From the NCBI GenBank assembly GCA_009733575.1, contig ML769753.1:1-61451 (forward strand): 61,451 nucleotides of DNA, in the 5' to 3' direction. A model generated the notes under the pieces. It was not told the origin of the DNA. It made no database searches and saw only the letters and a list, made by a program, of their open reading frames with translations. Positions within the stretch are counted from its first letter, which is position 1, and each line of letters starts with the position of its first letter. Position numbers and translations under genes: made by a program. Source of the DNA: Gymnopus androsaceus JB14. Taxonomy: Eukaryota > Basidiomycota > Agaricomycetes > Agaricales > Omphalotaceae. Of the stretch, positions 45,024 through 56,374 are shown one piece after another.

Positions 45024-46077
45024 CAGCAAGGTCCATGAGTACCAGAGGGTCTTGAGATTCCCACACTCCCTTTCTCTCTGAATAATCCCAATCCATGTAG
45101 GCTGTAATCATTTGGATAATTCTACTTCACAACCCCCTGGGCATGTGACAGCCCCAAAACATCATGTGATCACCAATCACTCTGTGGCCTGGCTGAGGAC
45201 CTTGGAAACTCACCCCCAAACTTTGTCTTGGCAATTTTCCTGGCTGATTATAGCATATTTTACACCAAAACATCTACTTCCCTGTTATGATATAGCACTG
45301 TCACTGACATGCCAAACCGAAATTTTAAGAGATTTTGCGGCCGAAGAAGCATGGTAAAGCTGAAGAGGCACAATGTTGAAGTGCTGAAGTAGAAAAAGCT
45401 TCCTAATACATAGAAAAATAACACCTTTGCCTCATTATCCTGTTGGTGTTAGATTATGCTCTTCTCAAGAGATGAGCTAGATGATATTCAAGGTATTTAG
45501 GTCATTTTTAACATACATAGAAGCCTGTATGAGCACTCAGGAATTTTTTAGGACTCTTTTAGCATTTTTAATTTTTAATTTTTTAATGATTCATGTGACC
45601 ATCCCTGTCCAAAATAGCATATTTCTGAGTACTTGGCCAGAAAAGGTCTGATAGTAGTTTCCAAGGTTCTCCTGGCTGCTCAATGCTTATTTAACAGTCT
45701 CACTGCTTCCAACTACTACCAGAGAGCAAACCCACTTCCCACTCACACCTATCTTTACCAGTTGTATTGGAAGTTTCAAATCCAGTTGACCCAAGAAAAC
45801 TATGCTCTTTCAAAGCAAATTGAAGCATGGAATGGTTTGCTAACAATACCATGTCATTGCATTTCTCTCACCAACAGATCTTGAGGCCAGAGGGTTCAAC
45901 CGGGAGAATTTTTAGAGGATTTGGGTGCATTAAAGGGCTTTGGCTGAGGTGTGTAGCATCACTCTATTTTTGAAGCCACATGAGTTGAGAGTGGCTAAGG
46001 CTTTTAGTCACCTGCCTGGAAATAATGAGATGCTGGTGGAGGTCATTCCTTGGAGGCCATGAGCAGGCCCACATATT
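45024..46077. other. Intergenic, nothing recognised
   Basis: Short frames only (for example 45633-45884) without recognisable products. Confidence 0.5.
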
Positions 46078-46084
46078 GAGAAAT

Positions 46085-46691
46085 CAACCTATGGCATTGG
46101 ATTTGTTTGCAATCACTTACAAGTGTAAATAATACCAAAGTCAACCAATTACTTACAATGTAGCAGTGCCAATGTAATATATTTCAATTAGATTATTATT
46201 TTACATGCACCGAATAGTGTAATGGTATTCTTGGTCAGCTGGTCTGATGGGAACTATGCACTAGCCAGCAATGGGTGTTTGAACCTCTGATGTATCAGGT
46301 CTCAGTTTAATTTCTTTTTTCTTTTTGCCTTCTCTGCAATGCCATGGCTAGCTTTCATTAGGGTTTTGCTGAAGGGTGAGCCCTAACATCAGAGAGCTAG
46401 TCCAGCATTGCCAAACATACTGGGTTAGGGGTTGGGATTAGGGTTAGGGGCTGCCACCTCTTGAAATAAGTGCACACAAGGCTTTAGGGTGCCTGCCGAT
46501 GACTTCCCGGCCCCAGGGACCCCTGAGCGCAGCAAGGGAGGGGAGGGAAGTGCAGGCAGGCCCGAAATTTGCGCACCAGATTGTATTACAATATCAAAAT
46601 TGATTGTACCTACAGTTGTAAATAATTTGTAGACATTGATATTACCTACAATTTTAATAGTTTTTGAATACAAAGTCTGTGTTCTGGGCTT
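46085..46691 (+). mobile_element. Unclassified MITE family T, copy B
   Basis: Starts CAACCTATGGCATTGG and ends TGTTCTGGGCTT, with a perfect 7-bp duplication GAGAAAT (46078-46084, 46692-46698). It contains the CTAGCT hairpin and the GGGTTAG-type tract near 46424-46452. It also has the GC-richer block GAGCGCAGCAAGGGAGGGGA, which copy A lacks. Confidence 0.88.
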
Positions 46692-46809
46692 GAGAAATTC
46701 TTCCTGGCATTGGCTCAAGATTGAGGGATGTGGGCAGCCATCAAAAGATAGTGCGGTTGAGCAGGGTTGAAGTTGGGGAAATTTGCATGAGCAATTGTCA
46801 CAATCAAAA

Positions 46810-46912
46810 CATAAGTGCCATCAAATCTAAGTGCTGCCAAATCTAAGTGCCACCACATCTAAATGCCACCAAATCTAAGCAGTGCCAAATCTAAGTGGTG
46901 CTAAATCTAAGC
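46810..46912. repeat. Minisatellite, about 15-bp unit
   Basis: About seven units of the form GCCACCAAATCTAAGT with small changes. It directly precedes the foldback element. Confidence 0.85.
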
Positions 46913-47427
46913 AGCATATCAGAAAAAACTGTTTTGGGCCCAGGAGAATCCAAGGTTACCTAGTCCTCTTAGGCAACCTAGTTGGTCCAGGAAAAAGGGT
47001 AAAACTTTGGACACCTCAGGTATCCTAGTCATCCTAGGTGTTCTGGGACATCCTGAGACATCCTAGGACATCCTGAGATATCCTGATGGCATCTTGGGGT
47101 ATTCTGGGGTATTCTGGGATAAAGAGCCTATTCTAGGATGCCCAGGATGTCCCAGAATGTCTCAGAATGTCCCAGGACACCTAGAAAGACTAGAATACAG
47201 TGGGTCAAAAAATTGTCCACATGTTTGACACTTTTGGAAAAATCCAGAATTTGCAAGATAAATATTGGATATATTGAAAAGTGATTAGTGTGGACTAGAA
47301 AGCCCTAGATCCTGGCTCCATGTTTTGTCTTGTTTGGATCAAAACTCATTGAGATATAAGCAATTCAATTCAATGATCCATGTGGACAATTTTTTTTGAC
47401 ATGCACATTGAAGTACAGAAAGGTAGT

Positions 47428-48204
47428 TTAATACTTGGTATGACCTCCATGTGCGCTCACAACTGCTTTGAGCCTTCTTGGCATGCTCCTAATTAACCTC
47501 CGACAATCTTCTTCTGTAATTTCTCCCCATTTTTCTGCCACTCTGTCCCACAACTCCCAAGCTCCAGAGGGTGGCTTGTCATATTCATTAAGTTTGTTTT
47601 TGAGGGTTGTCCATAGATGTTCAATGGGATTGAGGTCAGGGGACTGTGCAGGCCAATCCATACAGTTGATTTCATGGTCATCAAACCACTTAGCAGCGAC
47701 TTTGGAGGTGTGTCTAGGGTCATTATCCTGCTGAAAGATGGCTACCTCTGGATCAAGAAGCAGATTTTCCATGCTTTCCAAGAGATTGTAACATACTGCT
47801 CCCCATTCATCCTCCCCTCAACCTCCACCAAATTCCTACCCTTTCCCATCCCATACATCCCCACACCATGATATTTCCTCCCCCAAAATTTACAGTTTCC
47901 TCAATACCTCTGTCTCCTACTGATTCCCCCTTTCTTCCCCAGACATATTGCTGCCCATCTGACCCAAGTCTATTGATTTTGGTCTCATCTGACCAAACAG
48001 CCCTCTTCCGATCATCTACATTCCATTCCAGATACTTCTGAGCAAACCTGCTGGATGGCTCTCCTTGTCTGGGAGTGCTTCTTTTGCTAAAGAAGCAATC
48101 TTTGACTTGGATACCCCTGTCTGAGCAGAGATTTCCCTGGTAGAAGCTCCAGTGTGGAGCAGAGAGAGGATGTTGTCTTTCTGAGAGGATGTGAGGGGTC
48201 TCAT
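47428..48204 (-). pseudogene. Tc1-type transposase, frameshifted
   Basis: The N-terminal HTH (MRPLTSSQKDNILSLLHTG, 48204 down to about 48040) is followed in other frames by WSDETKINRLGSDG (first Asp, about 47950). QQDNDPRHTSK (second Asp) and SPDLNPIEHLWTTLK (final acidic residue, about 47600) come next. Frame changes near 48055 and 47830 break the gene, though all catalytic blocks are still readable. Confidence 0.88.
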
Positions 48205-48385
48205 AATTTTGTTAGAACCACAAATCAGTAAGAAATGCTTATATGTATGTCAGAAAGCTTGTGTGATATCATTATGATGTCTATATGACATCACCATATA
48301 GTCCGAGTCATGATGTCATCAATGAGGGCTCACAATTGTGGAGCAAAGCTACTACAATACAAACTCAAAAAATTGTCCACATGCA

Positions 48386-49009
48386 ACCTATGGCATTGGA
48401 TTTGTTTACAAACAACTACAATTGTAATGAATATTAATGTCAACAAATGAATTACAATTGACAGTGGCAACGTAGTATAATTAAATTACAACATCCCATT
48501 ACATGTGCCTGATGGCAAAGCGGTATTCTCGGTCACCAAATCGGATACATGTGATAAATTATATACGTGGCAATGAGCATTCGAAACACCATTGTACTTA
48601 TACAGTTAATTGTTTTTTAATTTTTTCTTTCTGTGCAATGCTGTGGCTAGCTCTCATTGGGATTCGCCCAAAGGGTGAACCCCAACATTAGAGAGCTAGT
48701 CTGGCATTGCCAAACATGCTGGGCTAGCAGTTAGGGGTTGGGGTTAGGGTCAGGGGTTACGGCCTCTCGGAATAAGCACAAACGAGGCTTTAGGGTGCCC
48801 GCCAATGACTTCCTGGCCTGGGGACCCCCCGAGCGCAGCGAGGGAGGGGAGGGAACCAGAGGCAGGCCCGAAGTTTGCATGCCCAACTGTATATATATAG
48901 TAATAGTATTGATAATATTGATGGAACCCACAGTTGTAATAAATTTGTAGACATTAATACTATTTACAATTGTAATGTAATTTGTATACAATATCTGTGT
49001 CCTGGGCTC
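48386..49009 (+). mobile_element. Unclassified MITE family T, copy C, nested in the Tc1 element
   Basis: Starts CAACCTATGGCATTGG, ends TGTCCTGGGCTC, and is flanked by the 7-bp duplication CCACATG (48379-48385, 49010-49016). The intact left arm of the Tc1 element gives the uninterrupted sequence at the matching place (ATCCATGTGGAC at 47380-47391, reverse sense). The telomere-like tract is near 48727-48760. Confidence 0.92.
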
Positions 49010-49325
49010 CCACATGGGTCACTGATTTGAATTGCTTATATATCAATGAGGTTTGATCCAAACAAGACAAACCAGACATGTACATGAAGCCAGGATCTAG
49101 GACTTTCTAGTCCACACTAATCACTTTTTGATATATCCAATATTTATCTTGCAAATCCTGGATCTTTCCAAAAGTGTCAAACATGTGGACACTTTTTTGA
49201 CCCACTGTACCTGAGGTGTCCAAAATTTTGCCCTTTTTCCTAGGTCAACTAGGTCTCCTCAAATTGCCTAAGAGGCCTAGGGGACCTTGGATCCTCCTGG
49301 GCTCAAAACAGTTTTTGCTGATGCA

Positions 49326-50106
49326 CCACAGCTTCTTTCTTTTCAACCACCAACATGCCACTCAAATGCAAATGCAATTTGGCACCAGACCCTGGTAAAT
49401 TCAGCTGTAAGTCTTGCCATTCCTCCTTTTTCATTTCATTTTTGTTTCTTTAAAGGTTGAGCTGGATGCAACCTCGGAACTGGCAAGGCTGAAACCGCAT
49501 TTTTGAAACATGTGCTAGGCATTGAGTGCATTGTTCTTTCTGAGGCTAATGGCAATTTTTAGATGGTGCCCAAACCCTTTGGAATCACAAGATATTCAGC
49601 CCATTATTATTAGTGCAGAGATTTTGGAAATCACTGTTACCCCAAAGTGCTCCTTGTGGAAGGCTGTTCAGAGCAAGAGAGGCACCTTCAGATAGCCAAT
49701 ACCAACGAGGTGGTGCCTCTAAAAATCTACACTCTCCCATCTCAACTGGCCACCACCTCTCTCTACTTTGATTTCTCTGCTGCCTCTCCGAGTCTCCCAC
49801 TCTGCCCTTGAAAGAGGCCCATCTGCTCTTGTTAGAAGCTGCTCACTCTTCTAAATCACACCAAAAGCTGAAGTAAAAAGCAAATTATAGGAAGTCCACA
49901 GAGCTGGCAGGCAGGCCTTGCAAACACTGAAACAGCAGCTGGGCCTGGCACTAAAGCCCCTATGTGTAAATGCATTGAGGCCGCAGAGCTGTCTGGTCAT
50001 AAGACTCATAACTGGTCAGGCTGTAGTTTTATCCCCATGGGCTGTCGGTCAGGTGTTAGGACCCCTGATGACCCAAAGGTATACTCTAGCACAAAGATTC
50101 TTAGCA
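49326..50106. other. Intergenic, nothing recognised
   Basis: Short frames only. It lies between FB-A and gag-only element 2. Confidence 0.5.
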
Positions 50107-50111
50107 TGTCC

Positions 50112-51616
50112 TGTTGGATTTATTCCGGTGACCGGACACTCGCTCGATTGATACTTGTTGCTTGGACACAGTATTTGATATTATTCTAGGTATATAGTTG
50201 ATGTAGTTTTACCGGGAACCGTTGCGCGTTTGCTGCGGTTCCCTGCCTACTCCGAATTCATTACCTTTGATCCAAGGCTCAATTCCAACACAAACATGCA
50301 GGCATAACCATTCTCACCGTCATCCAGGCACTGCTTACGACGAACAGCAGCACCTGTCTATCCTCGCTGACACCTCTCGCTCCGACGACAACCGGATCGA
50401 CCCCTGAAGAACTCGACGAACTGACGAACCGACGAACCACTCCCTATCACTGATCCCATCATGCCGTCCGACGATTCTGGCATTGCGAAGTTCCCCAAGC
50501 TCTCTGACTCCAACTACGGTGTCTGGGCCATGCAAATGGAAGCCCAGCTCATCCGAAAGGGGTTATTCACCGACATTGTTGAAATCATTTTTGACACAGT
50601 TGACAAGGATGGAATTGCTTGCCCACAGGAAGAAATTGACAAGGAGATTGATAAGAAGATGATGGCACACTCCACTACAAAGATGGCTGAAGCTCATGCC
50701 GAGATGATTTTGTGTGTTGCACCGGGACAGTTGTCGCACATGCGCAACAAGGATCCCCTCTCTGTCTGGCAGGACCTGAAGACTGTTCATCGCATCCGCG
50801 GATTTTCCGCAGCCTTATCCCTCCGCCGAAAGTTATTGACAATGAAGAAATTGAATGGGCAGAAGATGTCAGGATGGATTGGAGAAGTGAAGGCTCAAAC
50901 GTTTGAGATGGAGGAAGCAGGTGTAGAGGTTTCCGAGCTTGACACCATCCTTGCCATCACCATGGGCCTCCCAGCCTCCTACAATTACGTCGTCACTACC
51001 TTTGATGAAACCGCCACGGAACAGCTGACCGTTGACTACATTACAACCCGTTTGCTCAATGCCGAAACCCAGCAGAACCTCAACGCTAATCCTCGTGCAG
51101 GATCCACTAGTACCCCCGACCCAAACAATGTTGCACTTCAGGTTGCAAAGGTACCCACTCCGATCGAACAAATCACTTGCTACTTCTGTGACGAAAAGGG
51201 GCACTACAAGTCTGACTGCCCAAAGCGTAAGGCTTGGGAGTCATTGCTCGCTGGTCAAGCTGGCTTAGCTGAAGAGGATGATACGTCTGTTATTGGACCT
51301 GATGATTTTGCTTATTAGTACGCAATTTTTTTCAATTTATTTGCTTATAGTTTGCTTAGATTATGGGGGTGAACCCCATTATTATATCCTACTTGTTTTT
51401 TTTTCTTTTTCTTGCTCGTGTACCGCTCATGGGGGTGTGTTGGATTTATTCCGGTGACCGGACACTCGCTCAATCGATACTTGTTGCTTGGACACAGTAT
51501 TTGATATTATTCCAGGTATATAGTTGATGTAGTTTTACCGGGAACCGTTGCGCGTTTGCTGCGGTTCCCTGCCTACTCCGAATTCATTACCTTTGATCCA
51601 AGGCTCAATTCCAACA
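50112..51616 (+). mobile_element. Gag-only LTR element 2 (TR-GAG-like)
   Basis: Two LTRs of 179 bp (50112-50290, 51438-51616), TGTTGGATTTATT...TTCCAACA, flanked by a perfect 5-bp duplication TGTCC (50107-50111, 51617-51621). A purine run GGGGGTG precedes the right LTR. It contains only a gag ORF. The LTRs differ at three sites, two of them at CpG. Confidence 0.95.
50461..51318 (+). CDS. Copia-type Gag with CCHC knuckle, element 2 (285 aa)
   Basis: The ATG at 50461 begins MPSDDSGIAKFPKLSDSNYG, a typical copia gag start, and the knuckle CYFCDEKGHYKSDCP is at about 51178-51222. The frame then ends without protease or polymerase. Sequence divergence from element 1 shows that the two gag-only elements belong to different families. 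Confidence 0.88.
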   Translation: MPSDDSGIAKFPKLSDSNYGVWAMQMEAQLIRKGLFTDIVEIIFDTVDKDGIACPQEEIDKEIDKKMMAHSTTKMAEAHAEMILCVAPGQLSHMRNKDPLSVWQDLKTVHRIRGFSAALSLRRKLLTMKKLNGQKMSGWIGEVKAQTFEMEEAGVEVSELDTILAITMGLPASYNYVVTTFDETATEQLTVDYITTRLLNAETQQNLNANPRAGSTSTPDPNNVALQVAKVPTPIEQITCYFCDEKGHYKSDCPKRKAWESLLAGQAGLAEEDDTSVIGPDDFAY

Positions 51617-51661
51617 TGTCCAGCCTTAAGTGGGTTAAAGTGGACAGGTGAGTCACAAACA

Positions 51662-52016
51662 CATCAGGAAAAATGGTCTGGGCCCAGGATGACTCCAGGT
51701 CACTTAGGCAGCCTAGGCCACCTAGGAATAATGCAAAAACTTTGGACACCTCAGGTATCCTAGGCCTCCTAGGCCTCCCAAGCCTCCTAAGCCTCCTAGG
51801 AATTCTGAGGGTATCCTCAGGTTGCCTCAGGTTGCCCCAGGATGCCTCAGGACAGCCCAGGACAGCCCAGAATGGCCCCCAGAATGCCTGGGAGGCTTAG
51901 GAGGCTTAGGAGGCCTAAGATACCTGAGGTGTCCAAAGTTTCTGCATTATTCCTGGGTGGCCTAGGTTGCCTAAGTGACCTGGGGTCATCTTGGGACCAG
52001 ACCATTTTTCCTGATG
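51662..52016. mobile_element. CATCAG-end foldback element FB-B (355 bp)
   Basis: Starts CATCAGGAAAAATGGTCTGG and ends CCAGACCATTTTTCCTGATG; the arms are inverted repeats over about 150 bp and rich in CCTAGG and CCCAGGA motifs. Flanking dinucleotide CA on both sides (51660-51661, 52017-52018). It is the uninterrupted relative of FB-A. Confidence 0.88.
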
Positions 52017-52465
52017 CACTTCCCTCTGAAATATGGCTGCTGACAGAAGCCTCCAGGCAGAGCAAGATTGTTATGAGCCTGAGGGTCATTGCACTATGGT
52101 CTATTACACATGTCCACAAGGTAGTGGGCCAAAACTGCTAAAGATGCAGACAACATCTTACACTGAATTTTTCGGAACATCAAGGTTCCTGAAGCCCACA
52201 GAAATCATTGGCATGGAGGCCATGTCATTCTTCCTTGCAGGTAAGGCTTTGGCAGGGGGTATCATATGCTAGCACCCTGCACAATGCCAGCATTATTGCG
52301 TAGGTTCTTGCCAACCCAGCAATTCAAGCCATTGCCACCTTTGTCAACCAAGGCCTTTGCACATTCTTTCCAAAGCTCCATTCCCTTACTATGAATCTTG
52401 ACAAGAGCATTGTCAACATTGATAACCCGCAGATTGAATGCACCTTCAATGACTGCTGCTAAATT
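52017..52465. other. Unassigned sequence
   Basis: A minus-strand frame (52262 to about 52465) encodes a plausible but unrecognised stretch (VINVDNALVKIHSKGMELW) that is cut by FB-C; it may be a decayed gene piece. Confidence 0.35.
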
Positions 52466-52643
52466 CATCAGCAAAACCTGTATTTTCGCTGGAGAAAACC
52501 CATTCATTTGGGACATCTCTGGAGCAAGGTACCTATTCCAGAGACCTCTGGAAATCTCTGGAGAAAATTGACAGTTTTTTCGACAGCTGTCAAGCTCCAG
52601 AGATCTCTGGAGACCTCCAGCAAAAATACAGGTTTTGCTGATG
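52466..52643. mobile_element. CATCAG-end element FB-C (178 bp)
   Basis: Starts CATCAGCAAAACCTGTATTT and ends ATACAGGTTTTGCTGATG; the interior is built from CTGGAGA/TCTCCAG motifs that fold back. The dinucleotide TT flanks both ends (52464-52465, 52644-52645). Confidence 0.85.
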
Positions 52644-53049
52644 TTGGCCAAACCTGTATGGTTGATAAGGCATCTTAATACTGTACCATTTTGATTGAGC
52701 GTTCAGTTATGCATCATGAGTACCTCTGAACTGAACTAGAATACACATTTGTCATGCATCATATGGGCCTCTGAACTTGGGTCAAAGTTGTCATTTTGTG
52801 CATAAATAATCAAATTTTTCATTTCTTTTTGTTTGCAGCTGGCTTTTTTGCATGGCACAGTTGCATTGGGTATCAAAGGAAGTTTATTATCCATTTCCCA
52901 GCTCACAACACACTTTTAGCACCTGTTTCACTCTGAAAAAGTATCAACTCGATGGTGAACTGAACTCAAAATTTTTTGCATCATGCATCATTGGCAACAG
53001 TGAACTAATGAAATGTCGGTGTCAATGTGTCATGCATCATCCTGGATGA

Positions 53050-53144
53050 ACACTCAATTGAAATGCTACAGTACATTCTGGAGCAAGGGTACCAGCTCCA
53101 GAGTGCTCTGGAGCACTCTGGAGTACATACAGGTTTTGCTGATG
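53050..53144. mobile_element. Truncated CATCAG-end element FB-E
   Basis: Only the right end is present (ACATACAGGTTTTGCTGATG) together with CTGGAGC/GCTCCAG motifs like those of FB-C. No matching left end was found. Confidence 0.6.
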
Positions 53145-54969
53145 AACATAGAAGTTGAGTGACGTGAGTCACAAAGGCTCTAGTACAAAATATCTATGCA
53201 CTCATAACTTATGAATTTTGAGCATAGCTTGTGAATTTAACAACTGCTTCTTAGTGTTCAAATCTAGAATTGATACCAAGTATACTAATGGCCTATAGCT
53301 ACAGGATGAGCTGTCTAATTCCTATGCACAATGAAGATAAGTGCATGCAATAAAATACATACTTGCATTCTTGAAGTTGTCAAGATCAAATGGATTGGAT
53401 GCTTACAATCAAATATGACCCTACATGGCTTTCTCCTTCACTTTCATTATCCTCAACCATAGCTCTCAGATTCCATCTTTGATTTCAATTGCCTCCAACG
53501 CATGCCTTGACTACGTACTGACTCAGCTATCAAAAAATCGAAGTGTACTAATGAATAGCAGTCCAATGTCACCCATGGTAAGTGCATTGGTTATTCTCAC
53601 TGCACAAAATGCAAGTAAGTTCTGTCTCTTTATCTCCCGATATAACATATGCTAATTGCTTCTATTACTCCCATCCTTGTAAATTACAGGAATAAAGCAG
53701 AATACAATGCCAAAGACTGAGTTTGGATGGCCAAGTAACTATTGGGATTATTGATCTTCATCCCAACTCCTAACCACCTCTTTCATATGATTTAGCAAGC
53801 AGGCTGAGCTAAAGAATGTGGGGAAAGAAGATGCTAAAACATGCCAGAGAGATGCATCAAAGAAATCTTACCTGAAGTATGTGTGCTGCACTTTGTTGGC
53901 ATCCTTGCGCATACCAATTTTCTTTCCAGAAAATGAGTCAAAATCCTTCAGAAGGCCAAGGACAAATGAATTACATTTGCTTTAGTTTTCTATTCTCTGG
54001 CCAAGCTCATCCTACTTTTCTTTAGGGAGCACATGCAGAAAAATGGTCCTGATTCAATTTGGTGGTAAAAGATATGCAAAGATGCTTGTAGGGTTGTGAT
54101 TCTGAATGCTGCTGACAATGAGAATGTAGCTACTTCATTCCAGTGATACCAACAAAATCTTTCTATGTAAATCACAGCAAGTGATTGAGCCAAGCAATTC
54201 ATTACATTCACAGTTGTAGTTGATGAGCTACATGGGTACATTGTGAGTAAACCAGGGTACTGTCCCTTTTTGAGCCCTTCGTAAGGGGTAAAAATATGAC
54301 AAAATGAAACTTTCAAAAAATTTGTAAGCGCCCATTTAGCGTGTGCTCAGATTACCCTATATAGAAATTTTTCCAGCTTCGACCTCCAAAAGCACTGAAA
54401 ATTTCAAAAAACACCTGTGACAAAATGTGACAGTTCATAAGATTTGGGTCCCTCACAACATGTGACTTACAAGGTGATCGAAATGGGACAGTAAAGACAA
54501 TGCTAAGCAGTACAAGAAGAAGAGCAACATGGACACTAATTTTCAAAGCAACAGTTATGAGGAAGGTGGCAAACTTTTCCTTCAGCCCTCCAAACATTCA
54601 GTATAACATTTGCCTGAGATGTTGTTCCAGTCATAATCATAGCTAAACCTCCATGCCAGTCAAGTCTGGCAGCCATCATTGTTCTGCTGGTTCCAATGAA
54701 CATGAGGATTAGGAGATGTTGTAAGACCAGGGTCAGAGGTCTTGGGGTTACACATAGTGTAAGTAGAATAGCCTAGTTAATAGACCAGGCGGACATGATC
54801 CGTGATTGAATATGTGTGCACATGACTAGTTGGATGACTAGTGATAGTGGAATCAAGAGTAAAAGACCCTAAGCTCCCAAAGGGAGGCAAATGAGTCGAG
54901 TCAGGTGGGCTGGAGTCGTCCGAGATGATGACAGTGCGTGGATTGTCATATGAGCTTGTTGGCAGTCTA
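53145..54969. other. Intergenic, nothing recognised
   Basis: Short frames only; no domain or repeat structure could be supported. Confidence 0.5.
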
Positions 54970-54977
54970 AAGTTGAC

Positions 54978-56092
54978 TAGTGATGGACACGAGTCCGGAT
55001 CCAGGTATACCTGGATCCGCCAGACAGGTACCTGTGGTCTCAAAAGGCTGACCTGTGACCTGCCCCGGATCCGTGGGAAACAGGTACCTGTGGGCAGGTA
55101 CCTGTGGGTACCTGGACTAACTAGAAATACAGGTACCTGCAGGTATACCTGTGAGTACCTACATTTTAAAACCATATAATAATATTACAAAGATAACATT
55201 GATTATATTTTGTAGTCTACTACATGTGTCAAGCACCATCACTTAGTTCTAGCATTACACTTACTATGGGCAAAGTTGTAATACTAGCTATTACCAGTGC
55301 ACAGTACCTGTGTTAGAAATAAGAAATGGAGTTTGAATGATTGTATAGCCGTTTGACTTTGACTGGGCCCTGAGGCAAACAGGTAAGGTACATGAGTAAC
55401 TACATACTGTATTTATACCTGTAAGAATGACTACATCATAGTGCATATACCAGGAAAGTGGGTACTATATGAATATCTGTGGCTACTATGCATACAGTAA
55501 AGTGGCTACTGTGAGTATATGCATGGATACTGTGAGTGTATGCGCAAATATCTCCTGTGATATCATATATTCATAAGTATGTTATAATGTGGTTAAAATA
55601 GATTTTCTGTAAATTCCAACAACCTAATTCTAAGCTGTAAGTTAGTCTGCAATAACTAGTACTAATGCCAGAATTGGTATCAATATATCATAAGTAGAGA
55701 AAACAGCTACTAATACTAGTTAATTATAGCTTGCTAGCACTATTGTATTCAAAACATACCAATACTAGACTGTAGTACTAATATGTACAGTCAATATTGA
55801 CTGGTATTTGTCAAATACTAGTGCTAATAACTTCATCAAGTATGAATGTACTAATATCAGTCAAACTTTAATGAAACTACTCAATATTTACAGTACTTGA
55901 ATAGTAAAATTTTTATTGATGCCAGATCCACAGGTACCTGCAGGTCATTGAAAATATACCAAAGGATGACCTGTGACCTGTGCCGGATCCATGGGAAACA
56001 GGTACCGGGATCCGCAGGTCAAATACCTGTGTGTATTCCCACGGGTATACCTGCAGGTACCTGTTCCGGATCCGGACTCGTGTCCATCATTA
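54978..56092. mobile_element. Non-autonomous hAT element with 8-bp TSD
   Basis: The left end TAGTGATGGACACGAGTCC and right end GGACTCGTGTCCATCATTA are inverted repeats, flanked by a perfect 8-bp duplication AAGTTGAC (54970-54977, 56093-56100). Both subterminal regions (about 180 bp each) are crowded with CAGGTACCTG and GGATCC palindromes, probable transposase-binding sites. The 1.1-kb interior is AT-rich and codes for nothing recognisable. TSD length and TIR form fit the hAT superfamily. Confidence 0.9.
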
Positions 56093-56374
56093 AAGTTGAC
56101 ATTGTTGTCAAGAAGATGTCACCAAAGCAAGCGTATATTGAGAGAAATAGGGAATAAGCACAGATAAGTAGAAAATATAGAGAGAAACAAGAATCGGGAG
56201 TGAAGTAGTTAATATCAAGACCAGGATCTTCTGACAAGGATGTTGGGCCTTTATAGGTACAGTTGTAGGTATGTCATATAGTAGGGATGTGTAATTATAC
56301 GGCACACGGGTGAACCTGGGTGGGATCAAGGAAGATCAGGCATTGGGCTGATGTTTATGGGTATAGGAAGGGAA

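Larger units (their letters stand above)
47198..49207 (-). mobile_element. Tc1/mariner element with long TIRs, carrying a nested MITE
   Basis: The ends are CAGTGGGTCAAAAAATTG and CACTTTTTTGACCCACTG, with TA on both sides (47196-47197, 49208-49209). The inverted repeats extend about 200 bp and contain an inner copy of the end motif (CATGTGGACAATTTTTT). MITE copy C (48386-49009) sits within the right arm; without it the element would be about 1380 bp. Confidence 0.93.
46916..49323. mobile_element. CATCAG-end foldback element FB-A, split by a Tc1 element
   Basis: The left arm (46916-47197) begins TATCAGAAAAAACTG and the right arm (49208-49323) ends CAGTTTTTGCTGATG. The arms share inverted blocks such as ACTTTGGACACCTCAGG against CCTGAGGTGTCCAAA. 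The dinucleotide CA is on both sides (46914-46915, 49324-49325). A Tc1/mariner element lies between 47198 and 49207. The uninterrupted relative FB-B is at 51662-52016. Confidence 0.85.
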
